64,000 nt of DNA from Amaurobius ferox. Its lineage: Eukaryota > Arthropoda > Arachnida > Araneae > Amaurobiidae. The translations under genes and the position numbers were made by a program. A model generated the notes under the pieces. The model was not told the DNA's origin and did no database searches. It worked only from the letters and a program-made list of their open reading frames with translations. Shown in pieces: positions 33,528 to 44,644 of the stretch. The stretch spans positions 13,608,707-13,672,706 of the forward strand of contig OX578145.1 in NCBI GenBank assembly GCA_951213105.1, given 5' to 3'. How positions within the stretch are numbered: the stretch's first letter is position 1; every line of letters starts with the position of its first letter.

Positions 33528-35659
33528 TCTGATGTGGGCAGCACATGACTTTCCTGATATAATGCAATGAATTTACTACTTTTACAATTAAGAAAGTGCT
33601 ATTCTTATAGTACGAGTAGATACTTATATTCTTTCCCAGATATTGAATTTTCTTCAATGAGTCGTCATTTTCATTGATTTAGAGTCATTTTTATCAATTT
33701 GGCGAGATTCTTGTTAATTTGTCAACAATTAAAAATGTCGCCAAGTTGGCGACATTCCGCCAAATTCGTCGCCAAAATCTCGCCAAGCGTTATGCACTAA
33801 GAAAAAAGTTTTTCTTACATCAGATAAATGATTATTGGCGTTCAAATACAAAAGTATTATTCAAAGTATATTTTTTCATGAATGGAACGAGCTAGATCCA
33901 CGAGAAGGATGTCACTCAATTTATCGCATGGTATTACATATGAAAAGTGAACATGTTCCTAATAGGAATTTTTTTTTTATGTGACTTTTTCATAATTTTT
34001 TTGAAAAATATACAATATCTCGAGAACGGTTCATGTTAGCCTTCTAAAATTTATGCCAATCATTTTCTAATGAAAAATTACATAAGAAATGTCTATTTGC
34101 GTAACTTTATTAGCGGTTTTGATTTTTTGACGATTTTTTCAAAATTTCATTCGAAATTTAGGGGGGGTTCTGAACATTCGATTACGTATAAAAAAAATCT
34201 GATGTAGGCAACACATGACTTTCCTTATATAATGAAATGAATTTACTACTTTTACAGTAAAATAAATAGGTTTTTCGTCTAGTAGATACTAATATCCTTT
34301 CCAAGAAATTGACTTTTCGACAATTAGTCGTCATTTTCATTGATTATCGTCATTTTTATCCATTTGGCGAGATTTAAGTTAATTTGGCAACATTTAAAAA
34401 AGTCGCCAAGTTGGCGACATTCCGCCAATTTTGTCGCTAAAATCTCGCCAAGCGTTATGGACAAAGAAATAAGTTATATATATATATAACATATTAAATA
34501 TTGAATTTTCGACATATATTATATAACTATTATTATATATTTATATATTATATAACTTATTAGATATTGAATTTTCCACAAATAGTCGTCATTTTTATTG
34601 ATTTAGCGTCATTTTTATCCATTTGGCGAGATTTTCGTTAACTTGGCAACATTTCAAAAAGTCGCCAAGTTGGCGACATTCCGCCAATTTCATCGCCAAA
34701 ATCTCGCCAAGCGTTATGAACGAAGAAATAAGTTATTCTTACAGCAGATAAATTGGCGTTCAAATGCAAAAGTATTACTCAAAGTATCTTTTTTCATGAA
34801 TGGAACGAGCTAGATCCACGAGAATGATGTCACCCAATTTATCGCATGATATTATATATGAAAAGTGAACATGTTTCTCAATAGGAAATATTTTTTTCTA
34901 TTTTATTTGACTTTTTGATAATGTTTTCGAAAAATGTGCAATATCTCGAGAACGGTTCATGTTACCGTTCTAAAATTTATGTCAATCGTTTTCTAATGAA
35001 AAATTACATAAGGAATGTCTATTTACGTAACTTTATTATTGGTTTTGATTTTTTGACGATTTTTTCAAAATTTCATTCGAAAATTTAGGGGGGTTCTGAA
35101 CATTCGATTGCGTATAAAAACAATAGGCTTCCAGTGTTTACAGATTGTGATTTTTGTACCAAATTTGGTTCGAATCGGTCCATTCGTTCGTCAGTTATCG
35201 TCTCCACAGACCCACTGACACACACACACACATACTTTCACACACACACACACACACACAGACATCACTTCAAAAATGTTTGATTCGTGATCAGGGATGC
35301 TTGAAACGAGCTCTCCCGTCGAAAACTCGAATTCGAATTTTCGACCTCGTCACAATACTTTCCTTATACATTATGTATATAAGGAAAGTAACAATAGGTT
35401 TCCAGTGTTTACGGATTGTGATTTTGACCAAATTTGGTTCGAATCGGTCCATTCGCTCGTCAGTTATCGTCTCCACAGACTCACTGACACACACACACAC
35501 ACATACTTTCACACACACACACACACACAGACATCAATTCAAAAATGTTTGATCCGTGATCAGGGATGCTTGAAACGTGCTCTCCCGTCGAAAATTCGAA
35601 TTCGAATTTTCAACCCCGTCACAATACTTTCCTTATACATTATGTATATAAGGGAAGTA
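33528..35659 (+). mobile_element. TCTGATG family composite array
   Basis: Segments: body A 33528-34197 (starts after A10); a second 5' end TCTGATGTAGGCAACACATG at 34198 with body to ~34472; an AT-rich palindromic patch 34473-34557; a third body 34558-35389 ending in (CA)n and AAGGAAAGT; then a repeated 3' segment 35391-35659 with a second (CA)n and a second hairpin. Palindromes GTCGCCAAGTTGGCGAC lie at about 33737, 34401 and 34662. The downstream flank matches the flank after 32519. Confidence 0.8.
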
Positions 35660-35736
35660 AAAATAGTTCACATTTTGGACGCTAGGTGTGAAATGCTTCG
35701 CCACAGTCCCCATAACTTGCATACTGTCTATTCTTA
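35660..35736. repeat. Duplicated mariner-arm flank
   Basis: AAAATAGTTCACATTTTGG and onward to AACTTGCATACTGTCTA match 32521-32592. This is part of the split mariner arm, present a second time after a TCTGATG 3' end, so the insertion and its flank were duplicated together or the same site was hit in a paralogue. Confidence 0.7.
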
Positions 35737-36602
35737 ATGCTATTCTTATAGTAGATACTTATATTCTTTCCCAGATATTGAATTTTCTTCAATGAGTCGT
35801 CATTTTCATTGATTTAGCGTCATTTTTATCAATTTGGCGAGATTTTTGTTAATTTGTCAACAATTAAAAATGTCGCCAAGTTGGCGAAATTCCGCCAAAT
35901 TCGTCGCCAAATCTCGCCAAGTGTTATGGATGGATAAATAAGTTATTCTTACAGCAGATAAATGACTATTCGCGTTCAAATACAAAAGTATTACTCAAAG
36001 TATATTTTTTTTATGAATGGAAAGATCTAGATCCACGAGAATGGTGTCACCCAATTTATCGCATGGTATTACATAGGAAAAGTGAGCATGCTTCTCAATA
36101 GGAATTTTTTTTTTATTTTATATTACTTTATGATAATTTTTTTGAAAAATGTGCAATATCTCGAGAACGGTTCATGTTAGCGTTCGAAAATTTATGTCAA
36201 TCGTTTTGTAATGAAAACTTACTTAAGAAATGTCTATTTGTGTAACTTTATTAGCGGTTTTGATTTTTTGACGATCTTTTCAAAATTTCACTCGAAAATT
36301 TAGGGTGGTTCTGAACATTCGATTGCGTATAAAAACAATAGTCTTCCAGTGTTTACGGATTGTGATTTTTGTACTAAATTTCGTCCGAATTGGTCCATTC
36401 GTTCGTCAGTTATCGTCTCCACAGACTCGCTGATCCCCATCCACACACACACATACTTTCACACACACATACAGACATCACTTCAAAAATGTTTGATTCG
36501 TGATCAGGGATGCTTGAAACGTGCTCTCCCGTCGAAAACTCGAATTCGAATTTTCGACCCTGTCACAATACTTTCTTTATACATTATGTATATAAGGAAA
36601 GT
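35737..36602 (+). mobile_element. TCTGATG family copy lacking its 5' end
   Basis: It begins inside the body at TGCTATTCTTATAGTAGATA. It has GTCGCCAAGTTGGCGAA, ATCTCGAGAACGGTTCATG, a (CA)n and the terminal hairpin ending AAGGAAAGT at 36602. It is joined directly to the duplicated mariner flank. Confidence 0.75.
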
Positions 36603-38005
36603 AAAAAGTATTTAAAAGACATTACAATATTAACAAATCTGCAGAAATATTTATATGAAGAAGGGAGCAAATATTTTGAAGTAGCCTAGAAGGATGGAGT
36701 TAATTTTATTTTGGAAACTGCTCTGCCTTATCTACTCCGAATGCATCTTAACTAATTTTAAGTTTTATCAAATAATATTAAGCAAAAATATTCAGTTTTA
36801 CCAATTGGGCTGGATTCAGGAAAAGGGACATCTATGGATGTTGAATTATTGAAAATGATTTCCTTAAAATGATGAAAATGAGCTCACTGAAAAACTTGAG
36901 AAATCCGTTGAAAGATTTTGGGGTTTCAGGGTATGGTACGGTATCCTGTGATGGGTCCACGTGGTCCACCGAACTACTAATATTAATTTGGACAGTGACA
37001 ATCACTTCGAGTTTGGGAATTTTGGGGAGAGTGGTGAAAATTTCCTTATCAAGTTATAATGGTAGTTGTTACAGACACTTAGGTATCCTCTTAAAGGTAA
37101 ATATGTAGCTACGCCAGTACCGAATATGATCCGTCTGGCCCGTTTACATTCCACTGGAAGACAGCGGTGTGGACCTGGCTTACCTCTCGTTTTACAGGTG
37201 GGTTTACATCACACTGTAAAATTTTTCTTAAATATTTTTCAGGAAATTTAGAAAACGTATATATTTTTAGGAAACACAAAGTTTTTTGAGCCAAGAAAAC
37301 TCTTAATACGATATCTCCTAGAGCCGCAAATCTGTACATTTTACCATTAGTCATCTTTCTGCAAGATGTAAGGACTAAACAGTCCACTCTTTGACCTTCA
37401 GATAGATAGGAGTCTATGTCGTGGTTAGCATGGTGAACCACCTGCCGCTACTGGTGGTTCGGCGTCTACATTGAACTGTAGCTCATGGTAAAAATAGCTC
37501 ATCTGTTTTACACGGGCCATAGTCCCCGTAGATATCCCACACTTTCTCTGCCTTGTTCTTCGTTTCATTGGACTTTCAGAACGAGCTGTTCCGTTCGTGT
37601 GTGGCTAAGTTATAAGTGCTATCTGTTCCTACATATTGATACCTTATTTGCTAAATTGAGCTAACTCATTTTGTTTGCCATATACTCTCGAGAGGGAGGA
37701 GTTCTGTCTCTGCTTACACCCTTCACAAGAATCTAGTGTGCTCCATTCACGAGAGAAGATATTTTCGTAATAGCTTTGTGATTATGGCACTCAATAATTT
37801 GCTATCAGTCATTCATTTCATGCTATAACAATTAATTACCAATTGCATTTCGATAAGGAGCACACGAGTAGGGATATGTCATTTTGTTTGGACAAACAAG
37901 TAGAAAACGTCAAATTTCCATTTACTTGATAATAACTCGCTGCCAATAACATTGTGGATCTCGTACATCATTATTTTATTTTAAAATTATTAATATTATT
38001 TCATT
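36603..38005. other. Interval without recognisable gene
   Basis: It is mixed AT-rich sequence with a perfect GAACCACC / GGTGGTTC hairpin at 37436-37461. That region has a weak tRNA A-box look but no B box. Frames at 36869-37441 on both strands do not read like a known protein. Confidence 0.45.
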
Positions 38006-38017
38006 ATGAAGAAAAAC

Positions 38018-38040
38018 TCACCTGCTGCCTATATCAGATT
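38018..38040 (-). mobile_element. TCTGATG family, 5' tip fragment
   Basis: On the minus strand it reads TCTGATATAGGCAGCAGGTG, matching the variant 5' end of the copy at 20976. Only the tip remains. Confidence 0.45.
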
Positions 38041-38139
38041 GTTTTAGATAAATGTTATAATTGACTTAAATCGATAATTAACGCTTATTTAATCAGCAAT
38101 AAAGCAACTCCAAAAATATCTAAACGCACAGAAAAGAAA

Positions 38140-39751
38140 CCTGATGTGGGCAACATGTTACTTTCCTTATATCAGGCAATGAATTTACTTCTTTCACAGT
38201 TAAAAAAATGATGAGAAGATCTACGGCACAGTGCTTAAACGTTAAATTGCGCATTTGGCGTTTTTTCGGATGACAACATGTGATGCTATTTCTTACCCAA
38301 TTAACTTATATTTCACGCATCTCTAAATTAACAATTATTAATATTGATAGCATCTTCAATAAGCAATATAGTCCATGTATTAAAATACTTTAATAATAAA
38401 CTTATCTATTAGGCGTCATTTTCGCATTTTTGACGATATTTTCGTCAATCTAGGGAACAATATCGCCAAATTGGCGGTATTTCATTAGATTATCCACCAC
38501 GTTTGCAATATGTACTCTTTAAGTGTTACAAATAAACAGAGAAAAGCGCATTTCTTATATACACGAAGGTAATGCCCGTCATACGACGGAATTAAAAATT
38601 TGCAAAGCATTGCCTCCTATTTAGCGCCATTTTTATCAATTTAGTGACATTTTCGTCAATCTGCAAATATTTAAAAAAGTCGCCACGTTTGCGACATCCC
38701 CCCAAATTTTACACCACGCACGGACGAACGGAGAAATAGGTTATTCTTATAGTTGTTATGTTCTTTCCAAGATATTGAATTTTCATCAATTAGTTATCAT
38801 TTTCAGTGATTTATAGTAATTTTTATCAATTTGGCGACATTTTTATCAATTTGGCGACGTTTTCGTCAATTTGCAAAATATAAAAAACCTTGATAAGTTG
38901 TCAATATTCCACCAAATTCGTTGCCGAAATTTCTCCAAGCATTGTAGAAATAGGTTATTCTTATAGTTGATGAATGACTAATAGTGTTCAAATACCTATT
39001 TCCAAAAATATCTTCTCTTATAGTAGATTCTCATATTCTTTCCAAGATATTAAATTTCATTAATTAGTCGTCATTTTTATCAATCTGGCGTCATTTTTAT
39101 TAATTTGGCGATATTTTCGTCCATTTGGCAACGTTTGAAAAAATGCCCACCAAGCTAACGATACTTCGCCAAATTCGTTGCTAAAACGTCGATAAGCGTT
39201 ATGGACTGAGAAATATCGTGAATGGAACGAGCTAGATCCACGAGCATTGTGATAGCAAATGTATGGCCCATATGAAAAGTGAACTTATTTCACAATAGTT
39301 AATATTTTTTTTAAATTTTATATGATTTTTTGATAAATTTACATGAAAAATCTCGAGAACGGTTTATGCTAACATTTTAATTCTTATGCCAATCGTTTCC
39401 TAATGAAAAATTACATGAGAAATGACTATTTACGTAACTTTATTGAAGGTATTGATATTATGATGATTTTTTTCAAAATTTAAGGTGGTTCTGAACTTTC
39501 AATTGTATTTAAGAACAATACGTCAGTGTTTACTGATTGTAATTTTTGTACCAAATTTCGCTCGAATCGCTTCATTCGTTCGTGAGATATCGTCTTTCTC
39601 CCCCCCCCCCTTCCACACACACCACCTCAAAATCGTTTAATTTGTATTCAGGGATGCTTGAAACGTGCTCCTCCGTCGAAAACTTTAATTCGAATTTTCG
39701 ACCCAGTCACAATACTTTCCTTATTCATTGTACTATGTATATAAGGAAAGT
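38140..39751 (+). mobile_element. TCTGATG family, divergent expanded copy
   Basis: It starts CCTGATGTGGGCAACATGTT, has ACTTTCCTTATAT, then several successive degenerate GGCGAnATTTT / GTCGCC body repeats (about 38400-39180), TCTCGAGAACGGTTTATGC, a C-run in place of much of the (CA)n, and the terminal TATATAAGGAAAGT at 39751. It is the most diverged full-span copy and seems internally amplified. Confidence 0.7.
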
Positions 39752-40189
39752 AATATACTTTCTTTAAACATTTATTTTCGACATTCTTTGCTCGAGTGTT
39801 TCTCCCTTCCGTGAAAAAGAAGATAACATTGTCCACGGTCCTCGGACTTAATTTTATTATTGAACCGCCGGTTTCCTTGAATGGGAAGTTAAATAAGCCT
39901 CTTAATTAACTTCCGAGCCGCGAGGTGGAAAACACAAATGGTCGCCCCCTGGAAGAAAGTCTGAAATATTCATTGGGCCATAAATTAAATTTCGTGGCGG
40001 GAAACGGTGCAGTCTCAGTAAAAGTTTCCACGCTTGATTGGGATGATGGAGTTGGAAGTTCTAATTAATTTCAACAAGTGACGAAATGAAAGAACGATGC
40101 CACTTATTTCATTCGCATTAATAATGCTATACTACCTTAGACTCGTAATAAATGATGCGAGCAATAAACATGATTTTATTTTTGTTAAA
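39752..40189. other. Interval without recognisable gene
   Basis: Sequence is moderately mixed, with no coding block or repeat end recognised. Confidence 0.45.
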
Positions 40190-40197
40190 AGAGAGTG

Positions 40198-40401
40198 TAT
40201 TGTTAAACAGTTATTTGGTTTTCAGGAATTCGCTGTGAGTTCCAGTGTAGTGTCTATCAGTTTGCATTTCAAATTCCGGACAACTGCGGGCACATTTTCT
40301 AGTGACAGAAATAAAATAAAAAATCTATTGCGTGAGTGCATACACCGCTACGCCACGATCGCTCATTTTAAATCACGGACAACGCCAGATACATTTTCTA
40401 G
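40198..40401 (+). mobile_element. Helitron-like 3' end, duplicated
   Basis: Two successive ends occur: CCGGACAACTGCGGGCACAT then TTTCTAG followed by T (CTAG at 40299-40302), and ACGGACAACGCCAGATACAT then TTTCTAG followed by T (40398-40401). CTAG-T after a GGCAACGCC-type hairpin is the Helitron 3' pattern. The upstream block TATTGTTAAACAGTTATTTG and ATTCGCTGTGAGTTCC recurs at 48667. Confidence 0.6.
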
Positions 40402-40807
40402 TTGCTTATATAAACGTGAATTATTTTAAACATTCGTTAGTTCTGCGTAATCGAATACGTACCATTAAATGTAAACATTATTTAATGAACGATGTGTAGT
40501 TTTACGTTTAGCATGGTGGCACCAGATGGCGTCACCAGCATCTGTGTAATAGAAAATATGTACAAATCTTCTGTGAACGGAAAGTTTTTCGATTCAAAAT
40601 AACTAAAAATACATATTCAAATTTGAAAAAAATCTCTCATAGACGTATCGTGCAGGGTCCTAAAGTGCTTGTGTGCCATATTTCTGTAGGTCGACCGCAG
40701 GAGTCTCTAGAAACAGGGTGGTATCATCGAAACTAGTGTGTATTTCTAGATGGTTCCACCGGATATGGAAACTCGTATTTTCATGCAACTAGCTATGTAA
40801 CATTGAA
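40402..40807. other. Interval without recognisable gene
   Basis: Nothing is recognised beyond short frames. Confidence 0.45.
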
Positions 40808-40821
40808 ATATTCCAAAGTGT

Positions 40822-40879
40822 CGAAAGCCCAGACCATCCGACTCGTCCGTGGACTTAGAGTAGCTGTTTGGATGGCCGG
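40822..40879 (-). mobile_element. Minimal hairpin retroposon M2 (58 bp)
   Basis: It is flanked by an exact 13-14-bp duplication ATATTCCAAAGTGT (40808-40821 and 40880-40893). On the minus strand it reads CCGGCCATCC ... GGATGGTCTGGG with tail CTTTCG. The stem CCATCC/GGATGG replaces the CCGTCC/GGACGG of other copies. Confidence 0.8.
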
Positions 40880-40893
40880 ATATTCCAAAGTGT

Positions 40894-41695
40894 TGCATAA
40901 TTTCAAAAATTACCTTCCTACTAAATTCACTTACACATTCCAATAATTGCTACATTTAACAAAGTAAAGCCACGTGTTATACCTTTAGCTAAAAATAAAA
41001 TATCTTTTGCTTCGTTAGCTTTTCATCCAAAATCCCCTCTTCTATATATTTCAATTTTTTAGAATGTTTATTTCATCCCGTCGGCTGAGCAACTGCGAAA
41101 ATAGGCACTCCAAGGAATGAAATAAAATATAATCTGCAAAATTTATTCGCAGAGGGGCTTCAAAAGTTACTTTAAAGTAGTACTTCTTTACATAAAGGGC
41201 ATTCGGAGTATCGTTAGAATTTGTTTTTTGGAAAGCTTGAATAAATTATCCAGAGTATGAGGAACCACTCAAATTTTACTTAAATTCATGATCCAAACTG
41301 TTTAGATATCCCTCAGGTATTTTAATCTGAGATCTAAATGAAAAATTATTTGAAGTAGTAACAACCTAAGCACGATATTTATATATACGTTTTTATTATT
41401 TTATTACTGGATATTAACTTTTTTTTAATATTAAGAAATACATGTTTCTTTCTTATTTTCAAACTTCTTTACTTCTTTTCCAAGATAAATTTTCTATAAT
41501 CGACAAGCAAATGTTGCAATAAATATTAATATATATATATATATAAAAACTTAAGTATATTATTATAATGGTTACTTTTCTAATTTCTAATTGATGTTGA
41601 TAACATTTTTTGTATCAAAAATTAAAATAAAGTCTTTCGATCTTGAAGGTTGTATTAAATGTAGAATTCGTTTTTGTCGAAAATTTTATTTCTAG
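40894..41695. other. AT-rich DNA without recognisable gene
   Basis: Contains a short (AT)n near 41530-41544. No gene is seen. Confidence 0.5.
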
Positions 41696-41707
41696 CTTTC
41701 CAAGTGT

Positions 41708-41774
41708 TGTTGTTGAGACCCAGACCGTCCGACCTACCAGAAAGGTGTAAAGTAACCGTTTGGACGGCCGGGAC
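41708..41774 (-). mobile_element. Minimal hairpin retroposon M3 (67 bp)
   Basis: It is flanked by an exact 12-bp duplication CTTTCCAAGTGT (41696-41707 and 41775-41786). On the minus strand it reads GTCCCGGCCGTCC, a ~29-nt loop with TTACACCTTTCTGGTAGGTC, then GGACGGTCTGGG and tail TCTCAACAACA. It is a clean example of the 3' hairpin unit moving without any head or body. Confidence 0.85.
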
Positions 41775-42160
41775 CTTTCCAAGTGTGTCATATGTTGGTG
41801 TAAAATGAAAGATAAATTTGATTTAGTCGATATGTTAAAAATAGATTTGAAAATTTTAACGTAAACGTTTGACTTTAAAAAAACATTTTTATTTCTATGA
41901 AAAATATTTTTTTTCTGACATTATTTACGTATTACATATTTTCATATTTATATTGCTTACTCAATTCATGAAGAAACTCGCAGACTAAATGAAACTATAA
42001 ACAAATGAAATCGACAGTTATGATAATCCAGGGTCGGTTAGCTTTGACCATACATAAGCAATGTATATATTGCATGAATATTATCGAATAACGCAGTGTA
42101 TTAATACTATAATTTTTAACCGCTCCCACATTTGGCTACTCATTTTTTATCAAGAGTATA

Positions 42161-43047
42161 CAGGGTGTCCCAAAAAGATTGAAACGCGCTCTAATTCTTT
42201 ACAGGTTGGAGATAAGTGGGCAGTACAAATTGCAAAAATGTTGAATTTAAGGTAGGCAATAAGACTGCGTTAATGAAATAGTCCTCCCCTTCACTCTAAA
42301 GAAGTTACACTTTTTAAACTTTTATACGACCCCCTTAGACAAATTGAGTCAATCAGAATTTTTTTTTATTTTTAATGCAATGAGATTGTTAAAAGAAACC
42401 GCATATCTATATCTTTAAAATTGAGAGAGTTATATTTAATTGAAAATTGAACATTGTGAATGGGGACCCTATATCATACTAGAAATGTAAATTTGTGACA
42501 CATCACAAAAAAGATAAAACTGGATGATCAAACATAGGAGACATTTTTGCAAATTCCGCGTAGACTCACGATGCAATCACAGATTCTGAAGTACTTTTTA
42601 CATTAAGACATGTCAATAAAAATTTTTGAAAAATATTAAAGTATATTTTTGATCTAAACAATTTCCAACGTCAATTTGTTTATGATCCCAATTTTCACTG
42701 ATGAAACAGCCTTTCACATGTTACGGAAGAGTGGCATACGTCAGATTTTTTCCTTCATCATAATTCAGTTGATTTTAAAGATACAGATGTGCGGTTTTCT
42801 TTAATGATCTTGTTGCATTAAAAATAAAAAAAATCTGATTGACCCAATTTGTCTAAGGGGGTCGTATAAAAATATAAAAAGCGTAACTTTTTGAAAATGA
42901 ATAGGAGAACTATTTCATTAACGTAGTTTTATTTCTTACCTTACTTTTAACATTTCTACAATTTACGTTGCCCACTTATTTCCAACAGGTAAAGGATTAA
43001 ATTCAATCTTTTTGGATTTTTTAATTCAATCTTCTCGGAACATCATG
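42161..43047 (+). mobile_element. Mariner-like element with ~260-bp TIRs
   Basis: The ends are CAGGGTGTCCCAAAAAGATT and the inverse of ...CTTCTCGGAACATCATG, each next to TA. Inverted blocks go inward to about 42410 and 42790 (GTCGTATAAAA, TTGTCTAAGGGGGTC, TAAAGATACAGATGTGCGG-type). Near 42682-42745 the plus strand reads MIPIFTDETAFHM, the first catalytic-Asp region of a mariner group. The rest of the transposase is deleted, so only one short motif remains. Confidence 0.8.
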
Positions 43048-43049
43048 TA

Positions 43050-43833
43050 TATAAATAATGAGGCAAATTGTTATCTTGAATGAATTTTTATTTATAGTTA
43101 TCGTGTGATGTTTTCACTGCACCTACGGCGATATTAGGGTAAAATGTTGTTAGTTATGATATATTTTGTCTTCCATCAGTAAAGTAGGTGAGGCCAAAGA
43201 TATAAGAAAATGTAGACAGACGTTTTTTGTTTCGTAACATAACTGCTCCAATATTGAATTATCTCTTCATTTCCCATCATTAAAATATAATGTAAAATTG
43301 TTATAGTAAAATTAGCGCGAGGTTGATCCCTTTTGAATAGTTAAAGTGTTAAATTTTATAAATCAATGAAAAAAATAGATTTTATTTGCATTTTATACAC
43401 ATGTTTATGAGTGATGCTTGTCCAACTTCGAAAATTACAGGTACTTTATAATTTATAAAAATAGTATTATCTGAAATCTCATTTGAGGTTGATAGCTTTA
43501 AGGTTGATCAACTTTGCTGAAAATGGCAGAAATAAAAATAATGTATTTATGTTACTACATTTCAAGCAGAATTCTAATGGAAAATATCAAGTGAAACTGA
43601 AAATTTTGAAACACATATCAGTGCTTTCTTGTCCCAAAACTCGAATCCATCTGCTTGTTAGAGAAGTCTGAAATATTGCTGAAATTAAATTTAAGAAACA
43701 GAAAGTCAGTGAACATTGTAACATGATTGAGTGGGCTGGAGACTGAAGATTAGAGAGGGGTTACTCTTGTAATATAATAATATCCGATAAAATAACTAGA
43801 CATTATATTATAATTTAATCTTTGTCATTTATT
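43050..43833. other. AT-rich DNA without recognisable gene
   Basis: Only short biased frames are present. No repeat ends are recognised. Confidence 0.5.
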
Positions 43834-43835
43834 TA

Positions 43836-44567
43836 CAGGGCGTATATAAACTGTTTTGACAAAATAAGAGGGGCGATAGTACTCATCAAGACGAACAATA
43901 TTTTCTATGTAACCTAGGGTCGCAATCCACTTTAAGAGTCAGAAAAGCATGAAGTTAAACTTTCAACAGTGAAAATAAGGAGAATTAACGTAATCATAAG
44001 TTGCACAATACCATTTATTTACACCAGAGAAAGACACAAAGTAGATGCTCAAATTGACGGCCAAGGGTGCTGTTACACAATTCACACCGGCGAATGAACG
44101 ACTGGAGCACCCTCTCGAAGACACCTTGTGTCGTGTTTATCCTGTCCGCTGCAACAACAATTCTCGCGACGAGTTTTCTACGAAGTCCACAAGCGTCTCA
44201 TACACTAATGAATTTATATGCCTCCAGAAGAAGTCCAGTGGGTTAAAGTTCTGTGAGCGGGGAGGCCAAGCCACAGGTCCACTACTGCGAATCAAGCAAT
44301 CAGGTGCAAATGTCGCTTCTGCTTCTTGTGACTGGAAATTTGCATATAGTACATTCTTGATGGTGATGTTCTGGAGATGTGATAGTTCTCCGGCACGACA
44401 GCTATGTTGTCCGAAGTGGTGAATTGTGCCTGTTGGACGTGTTTCGAAGTTACTCTTTTCTGCCACTCAGAGTGGAATGCGACCCTAGGTTCCATAGTAA
44501 ATATTTGTTCGTCTGGCTGAGTACTATCACCCCTCTTATTTTATCAAAGCAGTCTACATACACCCTG
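43836..44567 (-). mobile_element. Mariner-like element (732 bp) with deleted transposase
   Basis: The ends CAGGGCGTATATAAACTG and CAGACTACATACACCCTG-type inverse are flanked by TA. The TIRs run about 115 bp (AAAATAAGAGGGGCGATAGT on the left, inverse on the right). Minus-strand codons at about 44140-44300 read SSGPVAWPPRSQNFNPLDFF and then NSLVYETLVD, the C-terminal catalytic region of a mariner group. The expected RSPDLNPLDFF has changed to RSQNFNPLDFF, so the third catalytic Asp is lost. Confidence 0.8.
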
Positions 44568-44575
44568 TATAGATA

Positions 44576-44630
44576 TGTGTTACCTTACACCTTTCTGGTA
44601 GGTCGGACGGTCTGAGTCTCAACAACAACA
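44576..44630 (+). mobile_element. Minimal hairpin retroposon M4, 5' truncated (55 bp)
   Basis: It is flanked by an exact 14-bp duplication ACCCTGTATAGATA (44562-44575 and 44631-44644). It carries TTACACCTTTCTGGTAGGTC, GGACGGTCTGAG and a (CAA)n tail but lacks the 5' strand of the stem. The target overlaps the right end of the mariner element, so it is younger than that element. Confidence 0.8.
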
Positions 44631-44644
44631 ACCCTGTATAGATA

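Noticed and set aside
30902..36602. Regularly spaced palindromes resembling a CRISPR-like array
   Set aside because: The repeats are long (hundreds of bp), diverged and part of eukaryotic transposons. There are no short unique spacers or cas genes, and the genome is eukaryotic.
37420..37470. tRNA-like sequence with a GAACCACC/GGTGGTTC hairpin
   Set aside because: Only an A-box-like start is present; no B box and no cloverleaf.
40097..40429. 110-codon plus-strand frame
   Set aside because: It runs through the two Helitron-type 3' ends and their hairpins, and the peptide shows only the duplicated terminus.
44045..44615. Plus-strand frames of 78-125 codons
   Set aside because: They are antisense shadows of the mariner C-terminal fragment on the minus strand.
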